From contig NZ_LT984895.1 in NCBI RefSeq assembly GCF_900258505.1, positions 1,406,876 to 1,470,259 on the forward strand: a DNA stretch of 63,384 bases, given 5' to 3'. The translations under genes were made by a program, and so were the position numbers. Origin of the DNA: Brachybacterium timonense. GTDB taxonomy: Bacteria; Actinomycetota; Actinomycetes; Actinomycetales; Dermabacteraceae. The notes beneath the pieces were generated by a model. That model made no database searches. It was not told where the DNA came from and saw only the letters and a program-made list of their open reading frames with translations. Position 1 is the first letter of the stretch; every line of letters begins with the position of its first letter. This document shows positions 1 through 7,916 of the stretch, piece after piece.

Positions 1-126
1 TCCACGGCGAGCTCGATTACCGCACGCCGGTCGAGGTCGAGGAGGCGTACTACGCTGGCCTCGAATCAGCCCAGCCAGCGCTCGCTGGACAGGGAAGCAG
101 GTAGGAACGAAACCCAGGGCGATTCA
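1..126 (+). mobile_element. right end of an IS3-family insertion sequence (left part outside window)
   Basis: This is the 3' end of a transposase followed by a terminal-repeat-like sequence at 109-126 (GAAACCCAGGGCGATTCA). Read inward from the end this is TGAATCGCCCTGGG, which resembles ends of IS3-type elements in actinomycetes. The rest of the element lies beyond the window edge. A perfect 12-bp palindrome, GTCTGCGCAGAC (127-138), starts immediately outside the element. The element abuts a broken minus-strand ORF (124-201). The exact boundary and any target duplication cannot be confirmed without the other end. Confidence 0.75.
3..104 (+). CDS. IS3-family transposase (OrfB, integrase domain), C-terminal fragment
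   Basis: The frame is open from the window edge to TAG at 102-104 and encodes the last 33 residues of a DDE transposase. The stretch LDYRTPVEVEEAYY matches the usual end of the rve integrase core in IS3-family OrfB proteins, where a 'LGYRTP.E' motif sits a few residues before the C-terminus. The catalytic DDE residues lie upstream of the window. The fragment is followed within a few bases by the putative inverted repeat of the element. It is truncated only by the window or contig edge, so the full gene may be intact. Confidence 0.8.
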   Translation, partial: HGELDYRTPVEVEEAYYAGLESAQPALAGQGSR

Positions 127-201
127 GTCTGCGCAGACGGCAGCCTCCACGGCGGTCACAGCGTCGTAGGGATGGTGCGCGGGATGGGCAAGATTCCTCA
201 C
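124..201 (-). pseudogene. 5' end of an unknown gene, cut off by the insertion sequence
   Basis: A GTG codon (199-201) is preceded by a strong ribosome-binding site (AAGGAG at 207-212, 5-nt spacer), 18 bp after the stop of the upstream MFS gene on the same strand. The frame runs for only 25 codons and ends at a TGA contributed by the first three bases of the IS end (124-126). The peptide begins VRNLAHPAHHPYDAV and I do not recognise it. The good translation signal and the stop exactly at the IS junction suggest that a fourth operon gene was split by the insertion. A small natural ORF cannot be fully excluded. Confidence 0.55.
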
Positions 202-219
202 CGCAACTCCTTGTAGTAG

Positions 220-1611
220 TCATGCCGCCTTGGCCGGGCGAGTGCAGCGCGCGCTGATGCGGAGCGCGACGGGAATCGCGGCAAGGGCGAGCATGCCGGT
301 GAGGCTGAGAATGGCCGCAACTCCAACATCGGGACTGCCATTGACACTGCGTGTTGCGGCAATCATCGCTGTGCCGATCCCTGCAATCAGGGCCGTGGCA
401 AGGGTTTGTGCCATCTGGATGGTTCCGCTCATCGCTCCGATAGCCGCCGGTTCGGTCTGGGCGAAGGTTTCGGTGGTGGTGGCGTTGTACGCCATGCCCA
501 TGCCGAAGCCACCGATCGCCCACCCCAAGGTCGCGACACCGATGGGAAGGGCAGGGACGAACAGCGTCGCGGCAATGATCCCGATGCCCAGGCTCAACGT
601 GACCAGGCCGATGATGCTGTCGCCGCGTCGGGTGTGGCTGCTAGTCCGCTGTTCGTGACGACTCTGGGCCATTGAGCCTGCGACCCACACCAGGGCGCCT
701 GCTGCCAGGGTGAGACCCGCCGAGAAGAGGCTCGCGCCTCGCATCTGGGTCATGGCCAACGGGAGGAACACCTCGATGCCGAAGAATGCCAGCGACAACA
801 CGGCGCGGGTCGCGATCCCCGACGGCACGCCTGGGGCCAATCGAAGTGTTCCTGCTGGCAGCACGTGACGTAGTCCGAGGAACATGCCCACCAGCCCGAC
901 GATCGTGAGCCCCGCGCCCGCGACCCCTCCGCGCTGTTCCAGCCCGAACAACAGCACGGCAGCAGAGGCAGCCAGCAACACGCTGTAGGCGAGACGCTGA
1001 CGCACACCGGTTGGAGGTGCGTCCATGGATGAGCCCAGCTCAGGCAGTCCTCGCGTGGTCATGATCATGGTGACTCCCACGATCGGGATCAATGCGAGGA
1101 ACAAGGCCCGCCAGCTGGCCACTTCCGTGAGCACGCTGGCCGCAAGCGGCCCAACCAGAGCGGGCACAGTCCATGCCCCCGACAGCAGGGCAAGGGCACG
1201 CGACTGTAGTTCCGGCGGATACACCCTGCCGATGAACACGTAGGCCATGCTGAGAATCGCTCCCACTCCGAAGCCCTGGATGACACGGCCGAGCAGAAAC
1301 AGCGCCCAGCCCGTCGCGAGGCCGGACACCGCGAGTCCTGCGGCAAAGATCCCGAAGCCCGCCAGGTAGGGGCCGCGCGGGTTGTGCCGGTCTGCGAGGA
1401 AGCCGGCGATCACGGTGCCCGCGACACTGGCCAGCATCAGTGCCGAGACCGCCCACCCGTAGGTGGCCATTCCTCCCAGGTCTGAGGCGATGGCCGGCAG
1501 GGCCGTGGTCACGCCCAGCCCGTCGAACGCGACGATGCCCACCGAGACCAGCAGGCCAATGGTGACCAGGCGCAGCCCGGGCGAAAACACACCTTCAGCA
1601 GTAGCCGTCAT
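220..1611 (-). CDS. MFS drug/metabolite efflux transporter
   Basis: A 463-residue integral membrane protein with about 12-14 hydrophobic helices. The N-terminal half carries the cytoplasmic loop motif GFLADRHNPRGP (motif A) and VGPLAAS in the position of the antiporter motif C, pointing to proton-driven export in the DHA2-like group; the substrate is unknown. The start chosen is the ATG at 1609-1611, because it overlaps the stop of the upstream reductase gene (ATGA, 1608-1611) and a GGAGAG sequence precedes it. A longer upstream extension would be low-complexity and Arg-rich, as expected of an out-of-frame shadow. It is the third gene of the EamA-reductase-MFS operon. Confidence 0.85.
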   Translation of the reverse strand: MTATAEGVFSPGLRLVTIGLLVSVGIVAFDGLGVTTALPAIASDLGGMATYGWAVSALMLASVAGTVIAGFLADRHNPRGPYLAGFGIFAAGLAVSGLATGWALFLLGRVIQGFGVGAILSMAYVFIGRVYPPELQSRALALLSGAWTVPALVGPLAASVLTEVASWRALFLALIPIVGVTMIMTTRGLPELGSSMDAPPTGVRQRLAYSVLLAASAAVLLFGLEQRGGVAGAGLTIVGLVGMFLGLRHVLPAGTLRLAPGVPSGIATRAVLSLAFFGIEVFLPLAMTQMRGASLFSAGLTLAAGALVWVAGSMAQSRHEQRTSSHTRRGDSIIGLVTLSLGIGIIAATLFVPALPIGVATLGWAIGGFGMGMAYNATTTETFAQTEPAAIGAMSGTIQMAQTLATALIAGIGTAMIAATRSVNGSPDVGVAAILSLTGMLALAAIPVALRISARCTRPAKAA

Positions 1612-2276
1612 GCGCGGCTCTCCATCGTCTCGTTGTCGGAACTCAACGTCGCCACGGTGAAGTGGTTGTTCTCGCCGGGGTCCTCCAGTTCGTCGATGAT
1701 GGCGATCGCGAAGTCTCCCGCACTGATGCGAGAGGTTCCGCGCTCGTCCACCAGGAGCGTGTCTGTGCCTCGTTCGTAGTGTCCGGTTCGCGGTCCCGGT
1801 TCGAAGAGTGCTGGTGGGCTGACGTACGTCCACCACTCATGTGGATGCTGCTGACAAGCGGTGAACTGGTCCAGGCTCGCCTGAGCGATGGTGCGCCACG
1901 CTGCCGGAATATAGGCAGGGTCGTCAAAGACTCGACGGCCCGGCAAGCTGGGCGACCACAGGGGTGCGGATCCGCCCACCACGATCACGCGAACATCGTG
2001 GAGCCGGGCGGCGTCGAGCACGTTCCATGTGAGGGCAGGCAGAGTGCTCTCCTGGCCCGGCGCGGGCCGGACTGCGACAACGGCTGCGTCGGCGTCGCCC
2101 AGAGCTGCGGCTACTGAGTCGATGTCTGCCACGTCGACGGCTCGGGATGCGACGTCGGCCGCACCGTCCGCGCGCGGGTGGCGGGATGCGGCGAGGACGT
2201 GGTGCCCGCGTCGTGCGGCTTCGTCGGTGATGGCAGAACCTGCCATGCCCGTGGCTCCAAAAATGGCGATCTTCAT
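1608..2276 (-). CDS. NAD(P)-binding NmrA/YwnB-like oxidoreductase
   Basis: A 222-residue cytoplasmic protein with an N-terminal Rossmann fold: MKIAIFGATGMAGS is the glycine-rich dinucleotide motif of atypical short-chain reductases (NAD(P)H-binding, PF13460 type). No YxxxK catalytic pair is evident, as usual for this subfamily, whose members act as flavin/NADPH reductases or redox sensors. It is translationally coupled on both sides by ATGA overlaps, upstream with the EamA transporter (2273-2276) and downstream with the MFS gene (1608-1611), so the three products are very probably co-expressed. The specific reaction is unknown. Confidence 0.85.
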   Translation of the reverse strand: MKIAIFGATGMAGSAITDEAARRGHHVLAASRHPRADGAADVASRAVDVADIDSVAAALGDADAAVVAVRPAPGQESTLPALTWNVLDAARLHDVRVIVVGGSAPLWSPSLPGRRVFDDPAYIPAAWRTIAQASLDQFTACQQHPHEWWTYVSPPALFEPGPRTGHYERGTDTLLVDERGTSRISAGDFAIAIIDELEDPGENNHFTVATLSSDNETMESRA

Positions 2277-3187
2277 GCGTTGTCCTTTCGTCGATTCGGT
2301 GGTGGAAGTTGCCCCGAGGCCAGGGCGATCAGTGCCGTGGCGAAGCCGACAAGCTGGATCGCGGTGAGAGCTTCACCCGCGATGAGCGCGCCCAGTGCCG
2401 CAGCGGTCAGGGGTGAGAGCAGGCCGAGCAGGGCGGTCGGCGTGACGGGCAGATGGCGGATGCCCGCGAACCAGATCGTGTACGTCAGCAGCGCCCCGAC
2501 GAGGCCGAGCCAGGCGTATCCGGCGAGCGCGGCGGCGTCGATGCCGGGCGGGCCGTCGATCACCAGCGCGGGCAGCAGCAAGATCAGCCCGGCTGCGGTG
2601 AGTTGCCATCCCGCCAGTCCGACGGCGCTCACGTTCACGGGGCGTCCCCACTTCTTTGTGAGCACGACGCCGGTCCCCATGGACACGGCACCCGCGAGGC
2701 CCGCCACCACCCCGAGCGGGTCCAGCGCGGCCTCCGGTCCGAGGACCACGAGGCCCACGCCCACCATGCCGACCACGCCCCACAGCAGCCGCCAACCAGA
2801 GAGCTTCTCGTGCAGGATCACGACAGCGAGGAACGCAATCACGATCGGCTGCACGGCGCCCAAGGTGGCAGCGACCCCACCGGGCAGACGCTGAGCTGTC
2901 ACGAACAACAAGGGGAAGAACGCCCCCATGTTCAGCCCGCCCAGCACCAGACTCTTCCACCACCAGTTGCCCCGGGGGAGTTGGCGGGCCATCGCGAGGG
3001 CGATCAGCCCGGCCGGAAGGGTGCGCATCAGCGCGGCGAACAATGGATGTCCCGGTGGGAGCAGGTGGGTGGTCACGATGTAGGTCGTGCCCCAGACCAT
3101 CGGCGCAACGGCCGTGGTGGCAATCCAGCCGGCACGTGCCGCGGGAGTCGTCGCGCTGTCCGTGCCTGGCGCGGTCGTGGTGGTCAT
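2273..3187 (-). CDS. EamA/DMT-family transporter
   Basis: A 304-residue polytopic membrane protein with ten predicted helices in two EamA repeats. The first repeat contains WGTTYIVTTHLLPPGHP and PIVIAFLAVVILHEKLS, typical of the RhaT/YdcZ-like drug/metabolite transporter superfamily. The ATG at 3185-3187 is chosen because an alternative start 17 codons upstream would run through the operator-like repeats. It is the first gene of a three-gene operon read away from the LysR gene. The start codon lies inside one arm of an inverted repeat (CATGTGTT / AACACATG). Export of an amino acid or metabolite is likely; the substrate cannot be told. Confidence 0.85.
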   Translation of the reverse strand: MTTTTAPGTDSATTPAARAGWIATTAVAPMVWGTTYIVTTHLLPPGHPLFAALMRTLPAGLIALAMARQLPRGNWWWKSLVLGGLNMGAFFPLLFVTAQRLPGGVAATLGAVQPIVIAFLAVVILHEKLSGWRLLWGVVGMVGVGLVVLGPEAALDPLGVVAGLAGAVSMGTGVVLTKKWGRPVNVSAVGLAGWQLTAAGLILLLPALVIDGPPGIDAAALAGYAWLGLVGALLTYTIWFAGIRHLPVTPTALLGLLSPLTAAALGALIAGEALTAIQLVGFATALIALASGQLPPPNRRKDNA

Positions 3188-3238
3188 GTGTTCCACCCTC
3201 ACGCCAACACGACCATGAGTCCAACACATGTTTGTCAT
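3185..3238. promoter_or_regulatory. candidate LysR operator between the divergent EamA operon and LysR gene
   Basis: Arms CATGTGTT (3185-3192) and AACACATG (3223-3230) form a perfect 8-bp inverted repeat with a 30-bp gap. The right part, 3216-3238 (TGAGTCCAACACAT, G, TTT, G, TCAT), recurs at 6342-6364 with two mismatches, upstream of the second operon. Location in the divergent intergenic region next to a LysR gene is the classic arrangement. The assignment to this LysR protein is an inference. Confidence 0.55.
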
Positions 3239-3266
3239 TTATGGCATGCACATGGATCATGGATGA

Positions 3267-4187
3267 ATGGAGTTGCAGCAGATGCGCTATGCCGTGGCAG
3301 TCGCCGAGGAGCGGAGTTTCACCCGTGCCGCCGAACGGTGTTTCGTGGTCCAGTCAGCGCTGAGCCACCAGATCAAGGCGCTCGAACAGGAGATCGGGGT
3401 CCAGCTTTTTGCGCGCACCTCACGCCGCGTGGAACTCACCCCGGCGGGGGAGGCCTTCGTCCAGGCGGCACGGCAAAGCCTGGCCGCTGCCGAGCGTGCC
3501 GTCACCGACGCCGCCGCAGCCACCGGCCAGATCCGCGGCACCCTGACCATCGGAGTGATCCCCACCGTCACGGCCATCGACGTGCCGCACCTGCTCGCGT
3601 CTTTTCACACCAAACACCCCGCGGTTCGCATCGCGCTACGCACCGGAGGCAGCAAACAATTCCTGGGCGACATCCGCTCCGGTCAGCTCGACGTCGCCTT
3701 CCTCGGACTCGCCGAGAGCACACCCCCGCACGGGGTCACCACCAGGGAACTCTCGCGAGAATCCCTGGTCGCAGTACTGCCAGCAGCACACCCACTGGCA
3801 TCGAGCACGCACGTGACGCTGGAGGACCTCACCCACGAACGGTTCGTCGACTTTCCCAGCGGAACCGCCGGCCGCGCCCAGGCCGACCTCGCATTCAGCG
3901 CGGCCGGCCTGCAACGCGAGGTGGCGTTCGAAGCGATGACCATCGACCTCATCCTCGGACTCATCCGCAACGGACTGGCAACAGCCCTCCTATCCGCCCA
4001 CGTCGTCCCCGCAGACCACACGCTGTCAGCCATCACCGTGAAGGACGCGCCACGGCGAGTGGAATACCTCGCCTGGAACGACTTCAACCCCAGCCCCGCC
4101 ACCACCGCGTTCCTCGACGCCGTCACCCTCCATCACTCAGAGCACGCCGAGCACTCCGCGGTCCCAACTGGCGAGTCGCCATCGTGA
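3267..4187 (+). CDS. LysR-family transcriptional regulator
   Basis: A 306-residue protein. Residues 1-60 form the winged helix-turn-helix: MELQQMRYAVAVAEERSFTR, then AAERCFVVQSALSHQIKALE and the wing ELTPAGEAF. Residues ~90-295 form the periplasmic-binding-like effector domain (GTLTIGVIPT onward). It is divergent from the EamA-reductase-MFS operon and convergent with a second MFS gene; its last 55 bp overlap that gene's 3' end (4133-4187), a tail-to-tail overlap. Divergent placement and the repeated 23-bp motif at 3216-3238 and 6342-6364 suggest it controls both neighbouring operons. The inducer is unknown. Confidence 0.9.
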   Translation: MELQQMRYAVAVAEERSFTRAAERCFVVQSALSHQIKALEQEIGVQLFARTSRRVELTPAGEAFVQAARQSLAAAERAVTDAAAATGQIRGTLTIGVIPTVTAIDVPHLLASFHTKHPAVRIALRTGGSKQFLGDIRSGQLDVAFLGLAESTPPHGVTTRELSRESLVAVLPAAHPLASSTHVTLEDLTHERFVDFPSGTAGRAQADLAFSAAGLQREVAFEAMTIDLILGLIRNGLATALLSAHVVPADHTLSAITVKDAPRRVEYLAWNDFNPSPATTAFLDAVTLHHSEHAEHSAVPTGESPS

Positions 4188-5356
4188 CGTCTACCCGGCG
4201 GGAACGCCCACCGCGCAATGCTCACGGCCACCACGGCTACGACGCAGAGCCCCGCCGATGACGTGGCAATCCCGACCGGCCCCGCTGCCGAGAGGATGAG
4301 CCCGCCCACGAAGCCGCCACCGGCGACCGCCAGGTTGAACACGGTGACGAACACGGACTGTGCCGCGTCGGTGTGCACACCTGCGCGATCAGCAAGAGCT
4401 GTCTGCAGCAGGACCGGAGCACCACCGAAGCCCAGCCCCCACGCGACCACGAGCACTACAGCCAGCACCACCCCCGCCTCAGGAGCGACCCATCCGGCCG
4501 TAGCGACACCCATCGTGGCGATGCACGCCAAGGTGACCAGGCGGAGCGCCCGGTCAATCACCACGCCGACCAGGCCGATCCCCACCATCGATGCCACCCC
4601 GAACGCAGCAAGGCCCACATCAAGACGCAACCCCGTCTGGTTCAGCAGGGGAGCGACGTAGGTGTAGAGCATGTTGTGGGCGAGAATCCAACAACCGGTC
4701 ACGCCGAGCACAACGCGCACCCCGGGCAGCCTGACCACCTGCCTCAGCGGGGCCAGTCGTCGAAGAGCAGTCCCCGGGATGTCAGGGACGACGGCCACGA
4801 TCCACAACGCGAGCCCCGCGGAAATGATCGAGATCGCAACAAACACCCACTGCCAATCCATGACCGATGCTGCGAACGACCCCAGCGGAACCCCGCCAGC
4901 CAAGGCAATCGGCTGCCCGAGGCCCGTGACCGCCAACGCCCGCCCCTGCAAGTCCGGAGACACAAGCCCACGCGCATGCCCAGCAAGCACACCCCACACC
5001 AGCGCAGCCGCGGCACCGGCCACAAACCGAGCCGCGAGGATCGCAGGGAACCACGGCGCGACTGCCGTCACCAAGTTGAACGCCCCCAGCGTCCCCACCG
5101 CAACAAGCAACACCTTCTTGCGGCTCACCTGCTGCGTCAACGCGACCAGGGGAATGGCCGCGACGACCGACCCCATGGCATACGCCGTCACCAACTGGCC
5201 AGCAGCAGACTCAGACACGCCCAGCCCACGAGCTAGATCTGGCAGCAGACCCGCCGGAATAGTCTCAGTGAAGATCGCGAGGAACCCCGATGCCGAAAGC
5301 GCCAAGAGCGCAGCCCACGGCAGACGACCAGGGGAGCCAACCGAGCTCCTACTCAT
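4133..5356 (-). CDS. MFS efflux transporter, DHA1/AraJ-like
   Basis: A 407-residue protein with about 12 transmembrane helices. LSASGFLAIFTETIPAGLLP in helix 1 and the loop TQQVSRKKVLL are typical of the AraJ/Cmx/PbuE-like DHA1 group of sugar or drug exporters. The ATG at 5354-5356 is selected because it overlaps the end of the upstream reductase gene by 8 bp (ATGAGTAG), giving translational coupling; the longer upstream reading is out of context. The 3' end overlaps the convergent LysR gene by 55 bp. It is co-transcribed with the beta-hydroxyacid-dehydrogenase-like gene; the exported compound is unknown. Confidence 0.85.
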   Translation of the reverse strand: MSRSSVGSPGRLPWAALLALSASGFLAIFTETIPAGLLPDLARGLGVSESAAGQLVTAYAMGSVVAAIPLVALTQQVSRKKVLLVAVGTLGAFNLVTAVAPWFPAILAARFVAGAAAALVWGVLAGHARGLVSPDLQGRALAVTGLGQPIALAGGVPLGSFAASVMDWQWVFVAISIISAGLALWIVAVVPDIPGTALRRLAPLRQVVRLPGVRVVLGVTGCWILAHNMLYTYVAPLLNQTGLRLDVGLAAFGVASMVGIGLVGVVIDRALRLVTLACIATMGVATAGWVAPEAGVVLAVVLVVAWGLGFGGAPVLLQTALADRAGVHTDAAQSVFVTVFNLAVAGGGFVGGLILSAAGPVGIATSSAGLCVVAVVAVSIARWAFPPGRRHDGDSPVGTAECSACSE

Positions 5357-6236
5357 CGTAACTTCCGGCGCCCGCGCGTCGACGCTGCATGTCAGCCAAC
5401 ACAGCCCAATCCTGTGCCCCATGGCCGGAGGCAATAGCCTCGCTCAACAACTCAGACAGCAGATCACCCAGCGGGAGACGAAGCCCCACAGCATCTGCCA
5501 GATGCCGTGCCCGGTCAACGTCCTTGCGTCCCAAGATCGGGGTGAACCGGGCCGGCTCATAGCAAGCATCCGCGATCAGGGCCCCGTACATCGAGTACAC
5601 CGGGCCAGGAGTAATCGTCGAGTTCAGCACCTCAATCGCCCGGTGGGCATCACCACCGGAGCGCTCAACGATGCTCACGGCCTCGGCCATCGCCTGAATC
5701 GCCGACGCAATCAGAACCTGTCCCGCCACTTTGACTACGTTCGCCTGCGCAGGATCATCACCCACCGGCCACAGCGCCGCACTGAACTCTCTCAAGTAGG
5801 GACGCGCGAGTTCCACTGCCTCAACGCTCCCGGCAATGACCACGTTCAGCCGTCCAGCTTCAGCCACCGGAACCCCACCGAACCTGGGTGCCGCCACGTA
5901 CTCCAAGCCTGCCGCGGTATGCAACTGTGCTGCCTCTACGGCAAGTGACGGGCTGATCGTCGCCAGATTCACGTGCACCGAGCCCGGCTGCATCGCAGAC
6001 AGGGCCGATGACTCCACGAAAACTTCACGTACCGCAGCGTCATCAGACAGCACCGACAACACCACCGCAGGCCCAAATCCGCCCTCAGGACCTGGAGCGG
6101 CAGACGCGCCCAAGCCCAGCAGCGGCTCCGACCGGGCCGGACTCCGGTTCCACACCCCCACGTCGTAGCCAGCCTCCATCAAGTGCGACGCGATCGGTGC
6201 CCCCATCGCACCAGTACCCACCACCGTGACATCCAT
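5349..6236 (-). CDS. NAD(P)-dependent beta-hydroxyacid dehydrogenase family oxidoreductase
   Basis: A 295-residue enzyme of the 3-hydroxyisobutyrate dehydrogenase / tartronate semialdehyde reductase / imine-reductase-like superfamily. The N-terminal dinucleotide motif is VVGTGAMG (residues 5-12). The conserved interdomain lysine sits in NVVKVAGQVLIAS, where these enzymes carry the catalytic Lys. The family's hydroxyacid signature serine/glycine stretch is less canonical, so the substrate may not be a hydroxyacid. The ATG at 6234-6236 puts the Rossmann strand at the N-terminus. First gene of a two-gene operon with an MFS exporter. The 23-bp motif at 6342-6364 lies ~106 bp upstream. Confidence 0.85.
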   Translation of the reverse strand: MDVTVVGTGAMGAPIASHLMEAGYDVGVWNRSPARSEPLLGLGASAAPGPEGGFGPAVVLSVLSDDAAVREVFVESSALSAMQPGSVHVNLATISPSLAVEAAQLHTAAGLEYVAAPRFGGVPVAEAGRLNVVIAGSVEAVELARPYLREFSAALWPVGDDPAQANVVKVAGQVLIASAIQAMAEAVSIVERSGGDAHRAIEVLNSTITPGPVYSMYGALIADACYEPARFTPILGRKDVDRARHLADAVGLRLPLGDLLSELLSEAIASGHGAQDWAVLADMQRRRAGAGSYDE

Positions 6237-6341
6237 GCGTGCAACCCTTCGCCCGACGAACGAGTAATCAGGCACGCTCCGCCAGCCGATAGCTGCATGA
6301 CACCGCGCCCGCCACAGACAACCCTGCTGCTACCCAACCCG

Positions 6342-6364
6342 TGAGTCCAACACATCTTTCTCAT
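6342..6364. promoter_or_regulatory. second copy of the putative LysR-site motif
   Basis: TGAGTCCAACACAT, C, TTT, C, TCAT is identical to 3216-3238 except for two C/G changes. It sits in the same orientation relative to the following minus-strand operon. No comparable long match was seen elsewhere by eye. It probably marks a shared regulator site for the reductase-MFS operon. Confidence 0.5.
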
Positions 6365-6408
6365 CACAGCCATGAGCCACCGACATGAATTCAGCTGCCA
6401 ACATTGCG

Positions 6409-6759
6409 CTAACAGACATGCCTACACCACGGGCACGCCCGCACGCCTCGATCGCGGTACGCGGCCCGATACACGGTCGGTGACCTCCCTGTGCGCTTGC
6501 GGAACTGCTTTGCTGCGTGAGCCTGGTTCGTCCATCCGACCTCGGCTGCTGCCTGTCGGATGGTTGCGTCGGTGGTGCTGATGGTTCGGGCCATCGCGCG
6601 TACTCGTTGAAGCGTCAGCCACGCGATCGGCGGCATCCCGAAGATCTCGACGAACAACTGTCGCAGCCGCGAAGGTGACAGATGCGCGATCTCAGCCAAC
6701 TCCGCCAGCGACCACGGATGTGCCAAGTCAGCCTGCATGACCGCCAACAGGTGAATCAC
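6409..6759 (-). pseudogene. AraC-family regulator, C-terminal DNA-binding domain only
   Basis: The 116-codon frame (GTG start) encodes a complete double helix-turn-helix AraC domain: WSLAELAEIAHLSPSRLRQL (first HTH), then TIRQAAAEVGWTNQAHAAKQ, with FRKRTGRSPTVYRA closing the domain. AraC regulators normally have about 150-200 further N-terminal residues for ligand binding and dimerisation. Here an in-frame TAG (6772-6774) stands only five codons upstream of the GTG, and no N-terminal domain is found before the neighbouring acetyltransferase gene. It is therefore most likely a truncated remnant. A stand-alone short HTH protein such as the SoxS/MarA type (~107 aa) is the alternative. Confidence 0.6.
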
Positions 6760-6821
6760 CCCGCGCGCGACCTACCTTCCTTGCTGATGGCGTTGCCCAT
6801 CTGGAGCGGAGAGCTCCGAAG

Positions 6822-7913
6822 TCATGCTCCCAGCGGGCGGTGCATGTTCTCGGAGGCACGCCGCGCATAGACGAGGGTGTCGGTCCACTCGCCTTTACTG
6901 AACCAGTCCTGGATGTGATGTGCTTCGAGCCGGAGTCCGACGCGTCGAGCGAGTGCTGCGGAAGCGCTGTTGCGGGCATCCATCTGCGCAGTGATGCGGT
7001 GGAGCCTGTAGTGGTCGAACCCGAGGGCAAGCACTGCCCGCACAGCTTCGCTGGCGAAGCCGCGCCCGCCGTATGACGGGTCGAGAACCCACCCGATCTC
7101 GGCCTGGCGGTGCTCGGGGTCGGTGAGCCACAGTGCCACGTCTCCAATCGGGATGCCGTCATGCTCGATGACCAGTGCAAGCGCACCACTCTCGCCGTCG
7201 AGGTCGATCTTGGCCAGACGTTCAGTGAGCTTGTCGCGTGTGACCTCAGCGGTCCATGGGGCATCCAGCAGATAGCGGGCGACGTTGGCTTGTGAGTACA
7301 GCTTGTGGAGCCATTCGGCGTCGTCTGCGGTATGGAGACGCAGGTGCAGTCGTTCGGTCTCCACGGGCCACTGTATGGGGGAGACAAGCTCACGGCGATA
7401 GTGGATCAACTCCTCGGAGTGTCCGGCCGGTGTAGTCCCGACGCGTCGCTCAAACTCCCGGAAACCCCCGCTTGTCAAGCAGCGCTGCGAGGCGCGGTTG
7501 GCCGGGAGCGTGCGTGCAGTCAGCGTTCGAAGCCCGCCGTCGTATGCGAAGCGCGACGCGAGCTCTAATCCTCGGCGAGCATGCCCTGCTCCGCGTGCGT
7601 CGGGATGAATCCAGAACCCGACCTCGGCGGCCCCGGAGCTGACGTCGAAGATCACCAAGGACCCCACGAACCGATCCGTCGTAGCATCAGCAAGTGCCAG
7701 GACGGCCAACCTCCCCGACAACAGGCCCTCCGCAACCTCCTCTCGGATCATCCGCCGTACGGACTCAGGGGTGTAGGTGGGCTCTGGCAGGTGGCCAAAG
7801 CGGCGCACGGCCTGATCCCTGGTGCCGGCCGCAAACGCTTCCGCGTCCAGCTCGGAAAGCTGGCGCAGACGAGTGTTCTCACAGGTGATCGGGAGGAGGG
7901 AGACATCCAGCAT
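6822..7913 (-). CDS. tandem GNAT (RimJ/RimL-like) N-acetyltransferase
   Basis: A 363-residue protein made of two consecutive GNAT domains. Domain 1 (about 5-170) contains the acetyl-CoA loop IHPDARGAGHARRGLELA. Domain 2 (about 185-350) has ETERLHLRLHTADDAEWL at its start and LDPSYGGRGFASEAVRAVL as acetyl-CoA loop. Both are of the RimJ/RimL type that acetylates protein N-termini or small molecules. The duplicated architecture suggests an internal gene fusion. The ATG at 7911-7913 faces a divergent TetR gene 59 bp away, with an inverted repeat between them, so it is probably under TetR repression. Confidence 0.85.
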   Translation of the reverse strand: MLDVSLLPITCENTRLRQLSELDAEAFAAGTRDQAVRRFGHLPEPTYTPESVRRMIREEVAEGLLSGRLAVLALADATTDRFVGSLVIFDVSSGAAEVGFWIHPDARGAGHARRGLELASRFAYDGGLRTLTARTLPANRASQRCLTSGGFREFERRVGTTPAGHSEELIHYRRELVSPIQWPVETERLHLRLHTADDAEWLHKLYSQANVARYLLDAPWTAEVTRDKLTERLAKIDLDGESGALALVIEHDGIPIGDVALWLTDPEHRQAEIGWVLDPSYGGRGFASEAVRAVLALGFDHYRLHRITAQMDARNSASAALARRVGLRLEAHHIQDWFSKGEWTDTLVYARRASENMHRPLGA

Positions 7914-7916
7914 GCG

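Noticed and set aside
127..138. Palindrome GTCTGCGCAGAC next to the IS end as a possible attachment site
   Set aside because: Twelve bases of GC-rich palindrome occur easily by chance, and the other IS boundary needed for a target duplication is outside the window.
2453..4261. A 602-codon plus-strand open frame opposite and across the EamA and LysR genes
   Set aside because: It is a shadow in GC-rich DNA (His/Arg/Pro-rich product) covering two well-supported genes in other frames.
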